From: Myxococcus stipitatus
Lineage (GTDB): Bacteria > Myxococcota > Myxococcia > Myxococcales > Myxococcaceae
DNA length: 64,000 nucleotides
Assembly (NCBI RefSeq): GCF_037414475.1
Contig: NZ_CP147913.1
Coordinates: 1,984,001-2,048,000, forward strand
Direction: 5' to 3'
Each line of letters opens with the position of its first letter. Position 1 is the stretch's first letter. This document shows positions 52,816 through 61,454 of this stretch, in pieces. The position numbers and the translations under genes were made by a program. The notes below the pieces were generated by a model. The model saw only the letters and a program-made list of their open reading frames with translations, was not told the DNA's origin and did no database searches.

Positions 52816-55800
52816 GGCCGGTACGAATCAGCAGCAAGCTGTTGGTGCGCGACACCGACCCGCTGGTCTCCGAGCACCGGGTGCAGGACATCCACATCCT
52901 CCCCGGGGTGTCCATGCTCGATGCCACCTACAAGGTGCTCGCGGCGGCCCGCATCGACACCGACGCGTTGGTGCTGCGCGACATCCTCTTCCACGAGCCG
53001 GTGGTCACCAACGCGGAGATGGACCGCAAGCTCAGCGTGGTGGTGGAGCACCAGGGCGACCATGGGCGCGTCACCGTCACCAGCGTCCCTTGGAAGGGCG
53101 ACCAGCCCCTGTCCGACAAGGTCACGTCCCACATGACGTGCGTCTACCGGCACGCCGGTCCCATGGACCTGCCGCCGCTGCCCTCGGACCTGCCCAACTA
53201 CCTGGGTGAGCCTGTCGACCTGGACTCCTGCTACGCCGTCACGCGCCACATCGGCATCTTCCACGAGAGCTTCATGAAGTGTCTGGGAGAGGTGGCGCCG
53301 CTCCTCCCAGGAGGCTTCGTGGGCACGGTGTCGCTGGGAGAGCGGGCCTCGGCGCGCAGCGCGGACTTCATGCTGCACCCCGTCTTCCTCGACTGCTCCA
53401 CCATCGTCCCGCTGTTCCATCTGCGCGAGCGGCTCGACGAGGCCGCGCTCTTCATCCCCTTCGCCATCGACGAGTTCCGCGCGCGCTCGCTCAAGGGGCA
53501 CCGGCAGGTGCGCGTGCTGGTGGAGCGCCCGGACGCCGACATCGCGGGGCGGGAGGTGCTCTCACACTCCTTCGCGCTCTACGGGATGGACGGCCAGCCG
53601 CTGGTGCGCATCGGCAAGTTCGGCGTCAAGCGCGTGCGCTCGCTCGACAGCATCCGTCGGCTGCTCGCCCGCGCGGGCGCGAGCCCCTCGCCGGTTCTCC
53701 AGTTGGTGCCCGCCGCCCCTCGCGCCGAAGCGCCCACCAGCGCGCCCTCCGAGGCCCAGGGCGACTCGCTCGTGTCGCTCATCGCCTCGCTGGTGACGCG
53801 CCATGGGCAGGTGGAGTGGTCCGACGCGGACGCGGACAAGTCCTTCTTCGACCTGGGCCTGGACTCCGTGGCGCTGCTGGAGATTTCCGAGGCCATGGAG
53901 AAGGAGCTGAAGGTCCAGCTCTACCCCACGCTGCTCTTCGAGCGCTCCACCGCCACGGCGCTCGCGGGTTATCTGCGAGAGAAGTACCCGCACCTTTCCG
54001 CGAGCGGCGAGACGGCGCCCGCACCCAAGCCCGCCGAGCCAACCCCCGTCGCCAGGCAGACCTCGTCGACGACGCCTCAGGTCTGGGTGCCCCGTTGGCT
54101 GCCCGTGAACGAGGGCGCGCGCGCGCCCGAGGGGCACGCCATTGCCCTGGTGGGAGACACCCGGGACAGCGGCCTGTCCGCGAAGCTGGCGGAGCACCTG
54201 GGCACTCGCCTCTCTTTCAAGGCGTCCTCCGAGGGAGGCACGCAGGCCGTGGCGAGCTTCGTCGCGGCGCTCGAGCAGGGGCTGCGCTGCGATGAGGTCT
54301 GGCTGATGGGGCTGGAGCACTCCGCCGCGATTCCCCTGGCCCGGGCGCTGGTGGCGAGTGGACGGCTCCAGGCACCGCTGGTGCTCAAGGCCCTGAGCTT
54401 CCGTGGCTTCGAAGTCCACCGGGAGGCTCCGGCCGAGGAGGCCAGCCACGGCCTCTGGGGACTGCTCCAGTCGCTCTCTCGCGAGTACCCGGCGGTGCGT
54501 GTGTCCCAGGTGGACCTGGACCGCGATGACGTGGAGCGCGGCGCTCCAGGCTCGGAGCGCGGATGGCTCCAGCAAGTGGAGCACGTGGGCTCGCGGCCGA
54601 GGGAGCTGCGCGCGCTGCGAGCGGGGCGGCTGTATGAGCGGCGCCTGTTCAGCACACGGCCCGCCGCGTCCGAGCCTGTGCCCCTGCGCCAGCAAGGTGT
54701 GTACGTCATCGTCGGAGGCGCGGGCGGCGTGGGCATGGAGTTCGTGCGCTACCTGCGGCGCACGTACAACGCGCGCGTCGCGGTGTCGGGGCGCCGACCG
54801 CTCACCGATGAGCTGCGGCGCAAGCTCTCCGAGGAGGGCGAGTACGGCGAGCAGGTGCTCTACGTTCAGGCCCACGTGGAGGACGCGTCCGCCATGGCGG
54901 AGGCCCTCCAGCAGGTGCGCGCGCGGTGGGGCGCGCTCCATGGCGTGGTGCACTCGGCCATGGTGCTCGAGGACAAGCGCCTGGTGGACCTCGACGAGGA
55001 GTCGTTCGCGCGGGTGCTGGCGCCCAAGGTGGCCGGCACCCAGGCGCTGGCGCGCGCCACCGAGGGGCTCGAGCTGGACTTCCTGATGTTCTTCTCGTCC
55101 ATCCAGTCCTTCGTCGGCAACGTCTCGCAGAGCAACTACGCCACCGCCAGCACCTTCCTGGACGGCTACGCCTCCGCGCTGCGGACCCGGCGCAGCCACC
55201 GCGTGGTGGTCATCAACTGGGGCTTCTGGAGCGAAGTGGGCGCGGTGGCCAGCGACCTATACCGCGCCCTGCTCGCGCGCCAGGGAATCCACGGCCTGCG
55301 CGCGGCGGAGGCCTTCGCCACGTTGGAGCAGGTGCTCGCGGCCGGATGGGAACAGGCGGCCATCCTCGCCGCCGAGGACTCGGTGCTGGACGAACTCGGC
55401 GCGAGCTGGGAATGGGCCCTGGGCCGGAGCGCTCGCCCGGGCGCGGCGGAGGCCGCCCCACAAGCCCTCTCCGCCGAGGCCACCGCCGCGTTCCGGCCCG
55501 CGTTCGCCCAGATACAGCAGGCCATGGATGCCTTGCTGCCCCTGGCCCGCCGCCGCGTCGCGCAGGTGCTGCGCGAGCTGGGGCTGCAGGGAACTCCTGC
55601 CATCACGGTGGACGAAGCGGTTCGCGACGGGCGCCTCGCGCGCGAACACGCGCGACTGGCGCAGGCCCTGTTGAAGCTGCCTGGCCTCGCGGACGCCGAG
55701 GGACTGGGCGCGCAGCCCTTCAACGAGGCCGCCCACGCGCTGGCCCAGACACACCCGCCCGTGCGGCACATGCTGCCGCTGTTGCAGGCGTGCCTCGATG

Positions 55801-57482
55801 CCTATCCGCTCATCCTCGCCGGCAAGCGGCCCGCGGCCCACGTGGTCTTCCCCGGGGGCAGCGTGGAGCTGGTGCGCTCCGTGTACGGCGAAAGCGAGCT
55901 GTCGCGCTTCTACAACCAGGCGGTGGCCAAGGCCGTGCTGGGAATGGCGGCGGCCCGGGGCGAGCGTCCCCTGCGCATCCTCGAGGTGGGCGCGGGGACG
56001 GGCTCCACCACGGTGGAGATTCTGCGAGAGCTCTCCGCCGCGGGCGTGCCGTGCGAGTACCGCTACACGGACGTCTGGGACAAGCTCCTGGCCGAGGCCC
56101 GAGGGCGGTTGGGGCCCCAGCATCCGTCGCTGCGCTTCAGCCTGCTGGACATCAACACGGCGCCTCAGGCCCAGGGCTTGGACGAGGAGTTCGACGTGGT
56201 GGTGGCCACCAACGTCCTCCACGCCACGCGCGAGCTGCACACCACGCTGCGGCACGTGAAGAAGCTCCTGCGGCCCGGTGGGGCGCTGGTGCTCAACGAG
56301 AGCGTCGACGTGCAGGAGTTCTCGACCTACACGTTCGGCCTGCTCCCGGGCTGGTGGGGCGCGGTGGACGGACACGAGCGGCTCGCCGACTCGCCGCTGG
56401 TCTCCAGCGCGGGATGGACCGCGCTCATGAAGGACGAGGGCTTCCGCGTGGCCTCGCCGCTCATCCCGACGGACCCGGCGCTGCCCTCCATGGGCAGCCA
56501 GCAGGTCTTCGTGGCGTGGAGCGACGGCGAGGTGAAGGTCGCCTCCGAGCGCCGCCCGGCGCGGCAGGAGGATGCCCACCGGCGACAGCTCCCCCGCGCT
56601 CTGGAAGGACAGCTGCGCCCGCTGGACCTCGACACCGTGGCGGGCGGAGCCCTGCCGCGCTCACGCCAGCTGGCGCTCTACCAGGACACGCGCGACAACC
56701 TCTGGCTCTTCTTCGACAACCCGCCCGCCAACGTCCTCACGGACGAGCTCCTGGGCGATTTGTGCACCACCTTCCAACGGCTGAGCGAGCGGGCGCCCGA
56801 GGTGATTCACAAGCGCATCGTCTACCTGGCGCACTTCGGCGAGTACTTCTCCATTGGCGGAGACCGCGCCGAAATCATCCGCCGGTTGGCGCTGGGTGAG
56901 AAGGAAGCGCTGAGGGGCTTCGCCGAGAAGGCCCGGACGATGCTGCGCCTGCTGGCGACCGTGGACGCGCTGGTGGTGGCGGTGGTCAACGGCACCGCCC
57001 AGGGCGGTGGATTGGAGACACTGTTCGCCACGGACCTCCAACTGGTGCGCCAGGGCGTGAAGATGGGCCTGCCGGAAATCAAGTCCGGCCTCATCCCCGG
57101 CATGGGTGGCCTGACCTATCTCAAGGGGCAGGTGGGCATGGCCGTCACCAAGCGGCTGGTGCTGAGCGGAGAGCTGCTCGGCGCCAAGGAGGCGCAGGAG
57201 CTGGGCCTCATCACCCACGTGGTGGAGGACCCCTTCACCAGCGCGCTGGAGCTTCCCCAGACGCTCCAGCAGTTGGACACCGCGCTCTACATGAAGCGGG
57301 TGCTCGGCGCGGACACCGCGGAGCGGCTCACCGCCGATATCGACGAGTGGCTCACCTACACCCTGGGGCGTACGGAGCTGATTGACGCTCAGCGCATCCT
57401 CGACTCGCAACTCATCCTCAACAGCCGGGCAGCGGCCGTGCAAGTCAATGGGAGGACCCATGCTGAAGGAAACCGTCATTGA
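52812..57482 (+). CDS. polyketide synthase DH-ACP-KR-cMT-ECH
   Basis: The 1556-aa protein completes the module begun by KS2. DH (about 1-280) has H22 and P31 of the HxxxGxxxxP motif, with the glycine replaced by D26, and D194 in LHPVFLDCS. ACP (315-395) carries S352 in LGLDSVA. KR (about 425-880) has VGGAGGVG, FSSIQS and Y776. A C-methyltransferase (about 985-1240) has ILEVGAGTGSTTVEI. A C-terminal enoyl-CoA hydratase-like domain (1285-1535) has FSIGGD, GGGLE (E1402) and LPEIKSG (E1422), matching both catalytic glutamates of crotonase hydratases. KS-DH-ACP-KR is a known trans-AT order. There is no thioesterase and no second ACP. The ATG overlaps the upstream stop by 4 bp. Confidence 0.9.
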   Translation: MRPVRISSKLLVRDTDPLVSEHRVQDIHILPGVSMLDATYKVLAAARIDTDALVLRDILFHEPVVTNAEMDRKLSVVVEHQGDHGRVTVTSVPWKGDQPLSDKVTSHMTCVYRHAGPMDLPPLPSDLPNYLGEPVDLDSCYAVTRHIGIFHESFMKCLGEVAPLLPGGFVGTVSLGERASARSADFMLHPVFLDCSTIVPLFHLRERLDEAALFIPFAIDEFRARSLKGHRQVRVLVERPDADIAGREVLSHSFALYGMDGQPLVRIGKFGVKRVRSLDSIRRLLARAGASPSPVLQLVPAAPRAEAPTSAPSEAQGDSLVSLIASLVTRHGQVEWSDADADKSFFDLGLDSVALLEISEAMEKELKVQLYPTLLFERSTATALAGYLREKYPHLSASGETAPAPKPAEPTPVARQTSSTTPQVWVPRWLPVNEGARAPEGHAIALVGDTRDSGLSAKLAEHLGTRLSFKASSEGGTQAVASFVAALEQGLRCDEVWLMGLEHSAAIPLARALVASGRLQAPLVLKALSFRGFEVHREAPAEEASHGLWGLLQSLSREYPAVRVSQVDLDRDDVERGAPGSERGWLQQVEHVGSRPRELRALRAGRLYERRLFSTRPAASEPVPLRQQGVYVIVGGAGGVGMEFVRYLRRTYNARVAVSGRRPLTDELRRKLSEEGEYGEQVLYVQAHVEDASAMAEALQQVRARWGALHGVVHSAMVLEDKRLVDLDEESFARVLAPKVAGTQALARATEGLELDFLMFFSSIQSFVGNVSQSNYATASTFLDGYASALRTRRSHRVVVINWGFWSEVGAVASDLYRALLARQGIHGLRAAEAFATLEQVLAAGWEQAAILAAEDSVLDELGASWEWALGRSARPGAAEAAPQALSAEATAAFRPAFAQIQQAMDALLPLARRRVAQVLRELGLQGTPAITVDEAVRDGRLAREHARLAQALLKLPGLADAEGLGAQPFNEAAHALAQTHPPVRHMLPLLQACLDAYPLILAGKRPAAHVVFPGGSVELVRSVYGESELSRFYNQAVAKAVLGMAAARGERPLRILEVGAGTGSTTVEILRELSAAGVPCEYRYTDVWDKLLAEARGRLGPQHPSLRFSLLDINTAPQAQGLDEEFDVVVATNVLHATRELHTTLRHVKKLLRPGGALVLNESVDVQEFSTYTFGLLPGWWGAVDGHERLADSPLVSSAGWTALMKDEGFRVASPLIPTDPALPSMGSQQVFVAWSDGEVKVASERRPARQEDAHRRQLPRALEGQLRPLDLDTVAGGALPRSRQLALYQDTRDNLWLFFDNPPANVLTDELLGDLCTTFQRLSERAPEVIHKRIVYLAHFGEYFSIGGDRAEIIRRLALGEKEALRGFAEKARTMLRLLATVDALVVAVVNGTAQGGGLETLFATDLQLVRQGVKMGLPEIKSGLIPGMGGLTYLKGQVGMAVTKRLVLSGELLGAKEAQELGLITHVVEDPFTSALELPQTLQQLDTALYMKRVLGADTAERLTADIDEWLTYTLGRTELIDAQRILDSQLILNSRAAAVQVNGRTHAEGNRH

Positions 57483-58449
57483 AACCGTGGACGTCGTACA
57501 GACCGCACCCGACGCGTCCGTCGCCAAGAAGCGTCCGGAGCCCCAGAAGTGGCTGCTATGTCCGCAGCGGGATGCGGAGATCAAGGCGCTGTGCCGCCCC
57601 AATGGCGTCAAGCACCTGCTCTTCGCCAGCCCCTTCATCCTGACCTACGCCGCCGCCATCTACGGGCAGCTCACGGTGGACAACCTCTGGGCGAACATCG
57701 CCATGTCGGTGCTCCTGGGCCACTGCCTCTACACGCTGTTCGTGCTCCACCACGACTGCATGCACGGCACCGGGTTCCGCAACGACTTCTTCAACCGGCT
57801 GATGGGGCGGCTGTACGCCACCACCTTCACCATGACCTTCACGGTGAACCGCGAGACGCACATGCGGCACCACTCGCACATCGCGGACCCGGAACGGGAC
57901 CCGGACGAGTACTACTTCGCCGCGGAGCTCAAGGACATCTGGCTGCGCCTGTGGCGCTACTACCAGTGGTACACGACCATCGCCCTCACGCGTTATGGCC
58001 AGCGGGTGCGCGCCGTGGTGGTGACGGAGCAGATCATCAACCTGGCCATCTGGGCCGTCATCCACGTGGTGCTCATCCAGATGGGCCTGGGCATCAAGCT
58101 GCTCTACATCTTCTGGCTGCCCTTGGCCGTGGTGGTGCTCATCATCAACCCCATCACCCGGGGCTACGAGCACGCCCCCATCACGCTCTATCCCCGCGGA
58201 GACTCGCGCCGCCGGGACATGAGCAAGAACAGCATCACCGTGGCCAACCCCATGCTGGGCTGGCTGTGCGCGAACATCACCTACCACGTCGAGCACCACT
58301 CCTACCCGCGCTGCCCCTTCTACAACCTTCAAAAGCTCTACAAAATCTTCCAGGAGGAGAAGTTGCAGTACCTCACGGCGCCCTATCCGCTCTACCGTGT
58401 CTGGAAAGGCCAGAAGATGCTGGAGGGAATGACGTGCAATGCGGACTGA
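57460..58449 (+). CDS. membrane fatty acid desaturase/hydroxylase-like
   Basis: The 329-aa integral membrane di-iron enzyme has three histidine boxes: HHDCMH (97-102), HMRHH (134-138) and HVEHH (276-280), with four or more membrane helices. The boxes match the membrane desaturase/hydroxylase superfamily (FA_desaturase). It overlaps the end of the PKS gene by 23 bp, with GGAGGA just before ATG 57460, so it belongs to the same operon and probably desaturates or hydroxylates the growing or finished lipid chain, possibly while bound to the ACP. The third box followed by SYPRCPF is typical of HxxHH-ending desaturases. Confidence 0.88.
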   Translation: MLKETVIETVDVVQTAPDASVAKKRPEPQKWLLCPQRDAEIKALCRPNGVKHLLFASPFILTYAAAIYGQLTVDNLWANIAMSVLLGHCLYTLFVLHHDCMHGTGFRNDFFNRLMGRLYATTFTMTFTVNRETHMRHHSHIADPERDPDEYYFAAELKDIWLRLWRYYQWYTTIALTRYGQRVRAVVVTEQIINLAIWAVIHVVLIQMGLGIKLLYIFWLPLAVVVLIINPITRGYEHAPITLYPRGDSRRRDMSKNSITVANPMLGWLCANITYHVEHHSYPRCPFYNLQKLYKIFQEEKLQYLTAPYPLYRVWKGQKMLEGMTCNAD

Positions 58450-58468
58450 CGTGGAGGAAGGCGCTCGC

Positions 58469-59347
58469 ATGAGGACCCAACAGGAACAGCTTCCAGACCA
58501 GACACAGACCGTCATCGAGTGGTTTGGAGAGCAGACCTCGGACGCAAAGGGCCTCATCGCCTTCCTGCCGGCGCTTGGCGTGGGTGTGGAATTCTACCGG
58601 GGCCTTGCTGAAACCTGGGCCAAGCTGGGCTACCGCGTGGCCACGGTGGAGCTGCGAGGGATGAAGCAGAGCTCCGTCCAGGACGTGAAGCGCCAGAACT
58701 TCGGCTACAAGGAAATCATCAACGTCGACCTCGCCACCCTCTTGCCCAGGCTCAAGGCGCAGGCGGCGGGCAAGCCCTTCATCGTGGCGGGGCACAGCCT
58801 GGGCGGCCAGTTCGCGCTGCTCCACGCCAGTCAGAACCCCGGCCAGGTGGATGGCGTCATCGTCCTGGCGGGAGGCTCCAACTACTACGGCTCCATGCCC
58901 TCGGGGATGAAGTTCAAGCGCCACATGGGCATCCGCCTGGTGCGCGCCATTGACCAGATGCTGGGCTATTTCCCGGGCCACAAGGTGGGCTTTGGCGGCC
59001 GGCAGCCGTTGAACATGATTCTCGACTGGACGCATGAGGCCCTCACGGGCCGCTACAAGGTCACCGGGGACACGGTGGACTACGACGCGGCGCTGGCCCG
59101 GCTCCAAATCCCCGTGCTCATCGTGTCCCTGTCCGGAGACCCGCTGGTGCCCAAGACGTGCGCGGACTTCCTCGCGGGCAAGCTGCCCCAAGCGCGGGTG
59201 ACGCAGGTGGAGCTGCAGGCCAGCGACTACGGGATGAAGGTGTTCCACCACTTCCGCTGGGTGCGCAAGCCGGAGCCTGTTCTCGAGCAGGTGGAGAAAT
59301 GGTTCCAGGGCATGAGTGCTCCACAAGGTGGGGTGGCCTCCGCCTAG
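58469..59347 (+). CDS. alpha/beta hydrolase, probable release enzyme
   Basis: The 292-aa serine hydrolase has the nucleophile elbow GHSLGG (Ser110). An acid candidate is in VSLSGDPLVP and the histidine candidate lies in KVFHHF near the C-terminus. The N-terminal motif LPALGVGVEFYRGLAETWA fits the HG-type oxyanion region only loosely. GGAGG and AAGG lie 8-12 bp before ATG 58469, which is preferred over ATG 58439. It follows the desaturase by 19 bp. Because the PKS has no thioesterase, this enzyme is the best candidate for chain release, but a role as a lipid-modifying hydrolase is also possible. Confidence 0.82.
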   Translation: MRTQQEQLPDQTQTVIEWFGEQTSDAKGLIAFLPALGVGVEFYRGLAETWAKLGYRVATVELRGMKQSSVQDVKRQNFGYKEIINVDLATLLPRLKAQAAGKPFIVAGHSLGGQFALLHASQNPGQVDGVIVLAGGSNYYGSMPSGMKFKRHMGIRLVRAIDQMLGYFPGHKVGFGGRQPLNMILDWTHEALTGRYKVTGDTVDYDAALARLQIPVLIVSLSGDPLVPKTCADFLAGKLPQARVTQVELQASDYGMKVFHHFRWVRKPEPVLEQVEKWFQGMSAPQGGVASA

Positions 59348-59363
59348 GAGACCTCCCAGCCGG

Positions 59364-59387
59364 CCCCGCCTCCAGCGCGAGGCGGGG
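59364..59387. terminator. hairpin between convergent biosynthetic genes
   Basis: CCCCGCCTC (59364-59372) and GAGGCGGGG (59379-59387) form a perfect 9-bp stem with a 6-nt loop, between the hydrolase stop (59347) and the convergent desaturase stop (59406). There is no T-run; it may serve both strands. Confidence 0.55.
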
Positions 59388-59405
59388 ACCGGGTGCACCG
59401 AAGCC

Positions 59406-60314
59406 TCAGCCCATCGTCTGGTCGACCTTGGGCTTCTCCTCGGCCAGCAGGCCCCCCTGGCGCATGATTTCCGCGGGGACGGGGCGCAGCTCCCAAATCA
59501 GTCGCAAGGCGGCGAGCGACCTCAGCCATAGATAGCTCAGGTCCACTTCGTACCAGGTGAACCCGGCCCGCGAGCTGGCGCTGAAGCGGTGGTGATTGTT
59601 GTGCCACCCGGCACCCACGCTGGGCAGCGCCAGCCAGATGCTGTTCAACGACAAGTCTCGCGTGGCGAAGCGCCGGTAGCTGGCCCAGCGTCCATTTCCA
59701 TGCGCCAGGGAGTTCACCGCCAGGATGGAGTGGAGCGCCAGCACGGTGGGAAGGAAGAACCCCCAGGCCACGGCCTGCCATGCATTGATATCGGGCCCCA
59801 GCCATCCCATGCCCCCCGCCACCCCCAGCCCCACGAGCAACAGCAACGCGGGCACGTAATAGAACTTGTTGATGAGCCGCAGCTCCGGGAAGCACGCGAA
59901 GTCAGCCACATGGTCCAGGTTCGTGTCCGCGTTCTTCGGCTCCAGCAGCCATCCCATGTGTGACTTCCAGAAGCCATGCACCGGGGAGTGGACATCCTCC
60001 TCCGTGTCCGTGTGCCGGTGATGCGCCCGGTGGTGCGCCGCCCACCACAGCACACCGCGCTGCCCGGACGAGGAACCCAGCACCGCAATCAAGAACTGAA
60101 ACACCCGGCTCGTCTTGAAGGACCGATGTGAAAAATAGCGGTGGTAACCCGCCTCCACGCCCAGGATGCGGGGGAAGTAGCTGATGGCCGCCAACGCGAC
60201 GAGCTCCCACCGGAAGGGAACGAAGAACACCGCGAGCGCACCAACATGTAAGAGAATGAGGCGAATCCGAATCACCCACATCGGTTCAGCCTTCTGCACG
60301 CCATATTTCGACAT
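59406..60314 (-). CDS. acyl-CoA desaturase (delta-9 type)
   Basis: The 302-aa membrane desaturase has the SCD/Ole1-type histidine boxes HRYFSH (58-63), HRAHH (95-99) and HNNHH near the C-terminus, with four membrane helices. LGVEAGYHRYFSHRSFKTS and WHNNHHRFSASSRAGF match the usual delta-9 pattern. It puts the first double bond into a saturated acyl chain. It is convergent with the biosynthetic operon and may supply its fatty acid starter, or simply serve membrane lipids. GGAG lies 5-6 bp before ATG 60314. It differs from the plus-strand desaturase in box spacing, so it is not a recent copy. Confidence 0.92.
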   Translation of the reverse strand: MSKYGVQKAEPMWVIRIRLILLHVGALAVFFVPFRWELVALAAISYFPRILGVEAGYHRYFSHRSFKTSRVFQFLIAVLGSSSGQRGVLWWAAHHRAHHRHTDTEEDVHSPVHGFWKSHMGWLLEPKNADTNLDHVADFACFPELRLINKFYYVPALLLLVGLGVAGGMGWLGPDINAWQAVAWGFFLPTVLALHSILAVNSLAHGNGRWASYRRFATRDLSLNSIWLALPSVGAGWHNNHHRFSASSRAGFTWYEVDLSYLWLRSLAALRLIWELRPVPAEIMRQGGLLAEEKPKVDQTMG

Positions 60315-60830
60315 ACACGCTCCAGGAGTGAGCACCTCACGATGAGTTGGGAGGGACGCAAAGAATAACAAACATCAATACACGCCCAGGATGAAATCGC
60401 TCCATCCTTTCGCCACCCCACACCCTCGAATCCCTGACAACACGCGCGCCCCCGCGCGGTGTCGTCTCACGCCCTTCGTCCGTGGAGGGTGGCCTCCGGC
60501 AGAAGCCCAGGCCCGCCGCGGACGCCTGAGCGGCGCACGGCCCTTCCGGGTGTAACCCACCCATCCCGACTGTAACGGCCCCCATCACGGTCCCCCGCGA
60601 CACAGCCCCGAGGTTCCGGGGGCTTGCGCGGACCTACGACTGGCCTCGCGGTTGCTTATGGCCCACGGCGGAGGACCAACGCGTTCGCGCGGAGGCCCTC
60701 CGTGAAGGCATTCAGGCAGCCAGGGGGCAGGTGCCGCACCCGGGCTGTAAGAGGCGATGGACTGCTGCGTGAACCCCGGTGAACGACAGCGCCCGGAGCC
60801 GACCGAACGGACGCTGGAGGAGATGTCACC
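60315..60830. other. intergenic region between desaturase and cytochrome genes
   Basis: These 516 bp hold no credible gene. The left end (60355-60400) is AT-rich and is likely the desaturase promoter on the minus strand. TGTAAC occurs at 60551 and again at 60571 (20 bp apart), and TGTAA once more at 60746. A GGAGG at 60816-60820 serves the cytochrome gene. Nothing else is seen. Confidence 0.4.
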
Positions 60831-61433
60831 GTGAGCTTGCGCCGGGATGTGGTGGGAGGACTGGCCGTGGTGGGCGCGCTGACGCTCATCCTCGCCGTGG
60901 GTGGGGGGCTGTATGGACTGAGTCTGTTGCGCCACGGGTTCTCCGCCCGGGAGGCGCCCTCCGCGCTGGAGGCCCGCGTGGCTCGCGCGGCACGTGGCTT
61001 CAGCATGCCCTCGGGGGCGAGGGAGCAGAAGAATCCGCTGGAGCCCCTTCCAGCGAAGACGCTCTCCGAGGCGAGAGCACACTGGGCGGACCACTGCGCC
61101 GTCTGCCACGCGGCGGATGGCAGCGGGCAGACGCCCATCGGACAAGGGATCTACCCACCCGCGCCGGACATGCGCGCCGCCGCGACGCAGACGCTGAGCG
61201 ATGGCGAGCTGTATTGGATCATCCAGAACGGCATCCGCCTGACGGGCATGCCCGCGTGGGGGCAGCTCCACGACGGCGCGGGCAACCGGGACAGCTGGGC
61301 GCTCGTCTCGCTCATCCGCACGCTTCCCGCGCTCAGCCCGGAGGCGCTCGATGAAATCAAGGCTGGCCTTCCCCTCTCACAGCACGAGCTCAACGAACAA
61401 CGCGCCGAGGACGCCTTCCTCGAAGGACCGTAG
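60831..61433 (+). CDS. membrane-anchored mono-haem cytochrome c
   Basis: The 200-aa protein has one N-terminal membrane helix (GLAVVGALTLILAVGGGLYG) and one CxxCH site, CAVCH, in the segment ADHCAVCHAADGSGQ. An axial methionine candidate is in IRLTGMPAWGQLH. It is a class I cytochrome c of the cbb3/CccA-like mono-haem type on the outer side of the inner membrane. A GTG at 60831 is the start, with GGAGG about 10 bp upstream. It may donate to the caa3 or another oxidase; no partner is adjacent except the small His-rich gene that follows by 21 bp. Confidence 0.88.
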   Translation: MSLRRDVVGGLAVVGALTLILAVGGGLYGLSLLRHGFSAREAPSALEARVARAARGFSMPSGAREQKNPLEPLPAKTLSEARAHWADHCAVCHAADGSGQTPIGQGIYPPAPDMRAAATQTLSDGELYWIIQNGIRLTGMPAWGQLHDGAGNRDSWALVSLIRTLPALSPEALDEIKAGLPLSQHELNEQRAEDAFLEGP

Positions 61434-61454
61434 TCGCATCACAGGAGACCCATC

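Noticed and set aside
53562..55199. 545-codon frame antisense to the second PKS
   Set aside because: Shadow of the ACP-KR region, no motif.
60337..60603. Small minus-strand frames in the 60.3-60.8 kb gap
   Set aside because: No ribosome site, atypical composition, no similarity by eye; the left part looks like a promoter.
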